From JAGMDK01 sp023128695 (GTDB lineage Bacteria; Planctomycetota; Phycisphaerae; UBA1845; Fen-1342), in the NCBI GenBank assembly GCA_030628805.1, contig DAOVQG010000258.1, positions 1 to 6,668 on the forward strand: a DNA stretch of 6,668 bases, given 5' to 3'. How positions within the stretch are numbered: position 1 is the stretch's first letter; the number at the start of each line of letters is the position of its first letter. The position numbers and the translations under genes were made by a program. Below the pieces are notes generated by a model. The model was not told the DNA's origin and did not search any database. It saw only the letters and a list, made by a program, of their open reading frames with translations. Positions 6,224 to 6,668 of the stretch are shown one piece after another.

Positions 6224-6376
6224 ATGAAGCTCTACGCCTGTGAGAAATGCCCGCTCCGTTCCTACTCCGAGCGCAAGCCGAAGGCGCTCATCACCAGAAT
6301 CTGGAGATGGCACACGAAATGGTGCCCGGGGTGGAAAGCCTATCAGAAATCCCAGTCTGAAAAGCGACCGGAGTAA
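6224..6376 (+). CDS. Small protein with CxxC...HxxxC motif, putative zinc binding
   Basis: This 50-residue protein begins MKLYACEKCPLRSYSERKPK. It has C6, C9, H30 and C34 (CEKCP, then RWHTKWCPGWKAY), a Cys2-His-Cys pattern that could bind one zinc ion. The rest is basic and Trp-rich (W27, W29, W33, W37), with a charged tail (QSEKRPE) and no signal peptide or membrane segment. AAGAGG (6207-6212) lies 11 bases before the ATG, a somewhat long spacing. A longer form from GTG 6140 would run through the inverted repeat and is rejected. It lies 121 bases after the CNNM gene on the same strand. I have a loose memory of similar small WRWH..CPGWK proteins in other bacteria but cannot name a family, so the function is unknown. 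The non-random Cys/His/Trp spacing is the main argument that it is real. Confidence 0.6.
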   Translation: MKLYACEKCPLRSYSERKPKALITRIWRWHTKWCPGWKAYQKSQSEKRPE

Positions 6377-6418
6377 GCCAGGGGGGCATCTCACCACGAA
6401 AGGGACGGTGGACCGTAT

Positions 6419-6447
6419 CCACGGGTTACGCTGCGCTCCAGCCGTGG
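6419..6447. repeat. Palindromic element with CCACGG/CCGTGG ends
   Basis: Six-base inverted ends CCACGG (6419-6424) and CCGTGG (6442-6447) enclose a 17-base centre including TTACGCTGCGCTCCA. It is a single copy in this window. I associate the same kind of sequence with dispersed repeats in planctomycete genomes from memory, so its identity as a repeat is an inference. Confidence 0.4.
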
Positions 6448-6528
6448 CAAATTGCTCGCGTCTCTTCGAGGCGGAATGCTGATTCACCACGCACCCCGCC
6501 AAACCGTCGGCATCAAAGCCCCGCCGAA

Positions 6529-6563
6529 TCTGTCATGCACCAATCAAAGGGGTCCGTGACAGA
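6529..6563. repeat. Stem-loop, 13-base arms
   Basis: TCTGTCATGCACC (6529-6541) pairs with GGTCCGTGACAGA (6551-6563) at 11 of 13 positions around the 9-base loop AATCAAAGG. The outer 7 bases pair perfectly. It is also framed by a short direct repeat, GAATCTG, at 6526-6532 and 6562-6568. There is no T-run, so it is not called a terminator. Confidence 0.5.
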
Positions 6564-6613
6564 ATCTGCGAGGTGTTGCGATACTGGAATGCGTGGCGAC
6601 GCCCCCCAATCAG

Positions 6614-6640
6614 AACCGCGAGCGTAAGCGACCGGTCGCA
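6614..6640. repeat. Possible dispersed repeat with GCGAGCGTAAGCGA core
   Basis: ACCG (6615-6618) and CGGT (6633-6636) bracket a centre reading CGAGCGTAAGCGAC. The element is single copy here. It resembles from memory a repeat common in planctomycete intergenic regions; the window alone shows only the weak palindrome. Confidence 0.35.
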
Positions 6641-6668
6641 CGCGACGGGATGCCGCCATGTGCCTGAC

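Larger units (their letters stand above)
6377..6668. other. Gene-free stretch with several palindromic elements
   Basis: No reading frame here looks like a gene on either strand. The stretch holds three separate palindromic or repeat-like elements, listed individually (6419-6447, 6529-6563, 6614-6640). The right edge (6658 onward, ATGTGCCTGAC) is too short to judge as a gene start. Confidence 0.5.

Overview
The window looks like a chromosomal piece of a GC-rich bacterium, most plausibly a planctomycete. This rests on the style of the efflux proteins, an IS1634-like transposase fragment, and gene gaps full of short palindromic repeats of kinds I associate with Planctomycetota from memory. No rRNA, tRNA or marker gene is present to confirm it.

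Layout. Positions 1-264 (minus strand) hold a partial transposase running off the left edge. Positions 338-1543 (+) encode a HlyD/AcrA-type periplasmic adaptor. A 176-bp gap with two copies of a GC-rich palindromic repeat follows. Positions 1720-4869 (+) encode a 1049-residue RND permease. A 189-bp gap holds a 29-bp-arm stem-loop that runs into four tandem 20-bp units. Positions 5059-6102 (+) encode a DUF21/CNNM plus CBS-pair membrane protein. A near-perfect inverted repeat with self-palindromic arms follows, then a 50-residue candidate zinc-binding protein at 6224-6376. The rest, to 6668, shows no gene but several more palindromic elements.

The adaptor and permease form the inner-membrane and periplasmic parts of a proton-driven tripartite efflux pump. 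The outer-membrane channel is not in the window. The CNNM protein may handle divalent cations and has no evident functional link to the pump. No regulator or convincing promoter was seen.

The main observation is that one repeat family found in the adaptor/permease gap also lies, inverted and in frame, inside the permease gene. There it encodes about eleven residues in the cytoplasmic linker between TM6 and TM7. This resembles in principle the protein-inserted palindromic elements of Rickettsia. Repeats also occupy all the larger gaps downstream of the adaptor gene.
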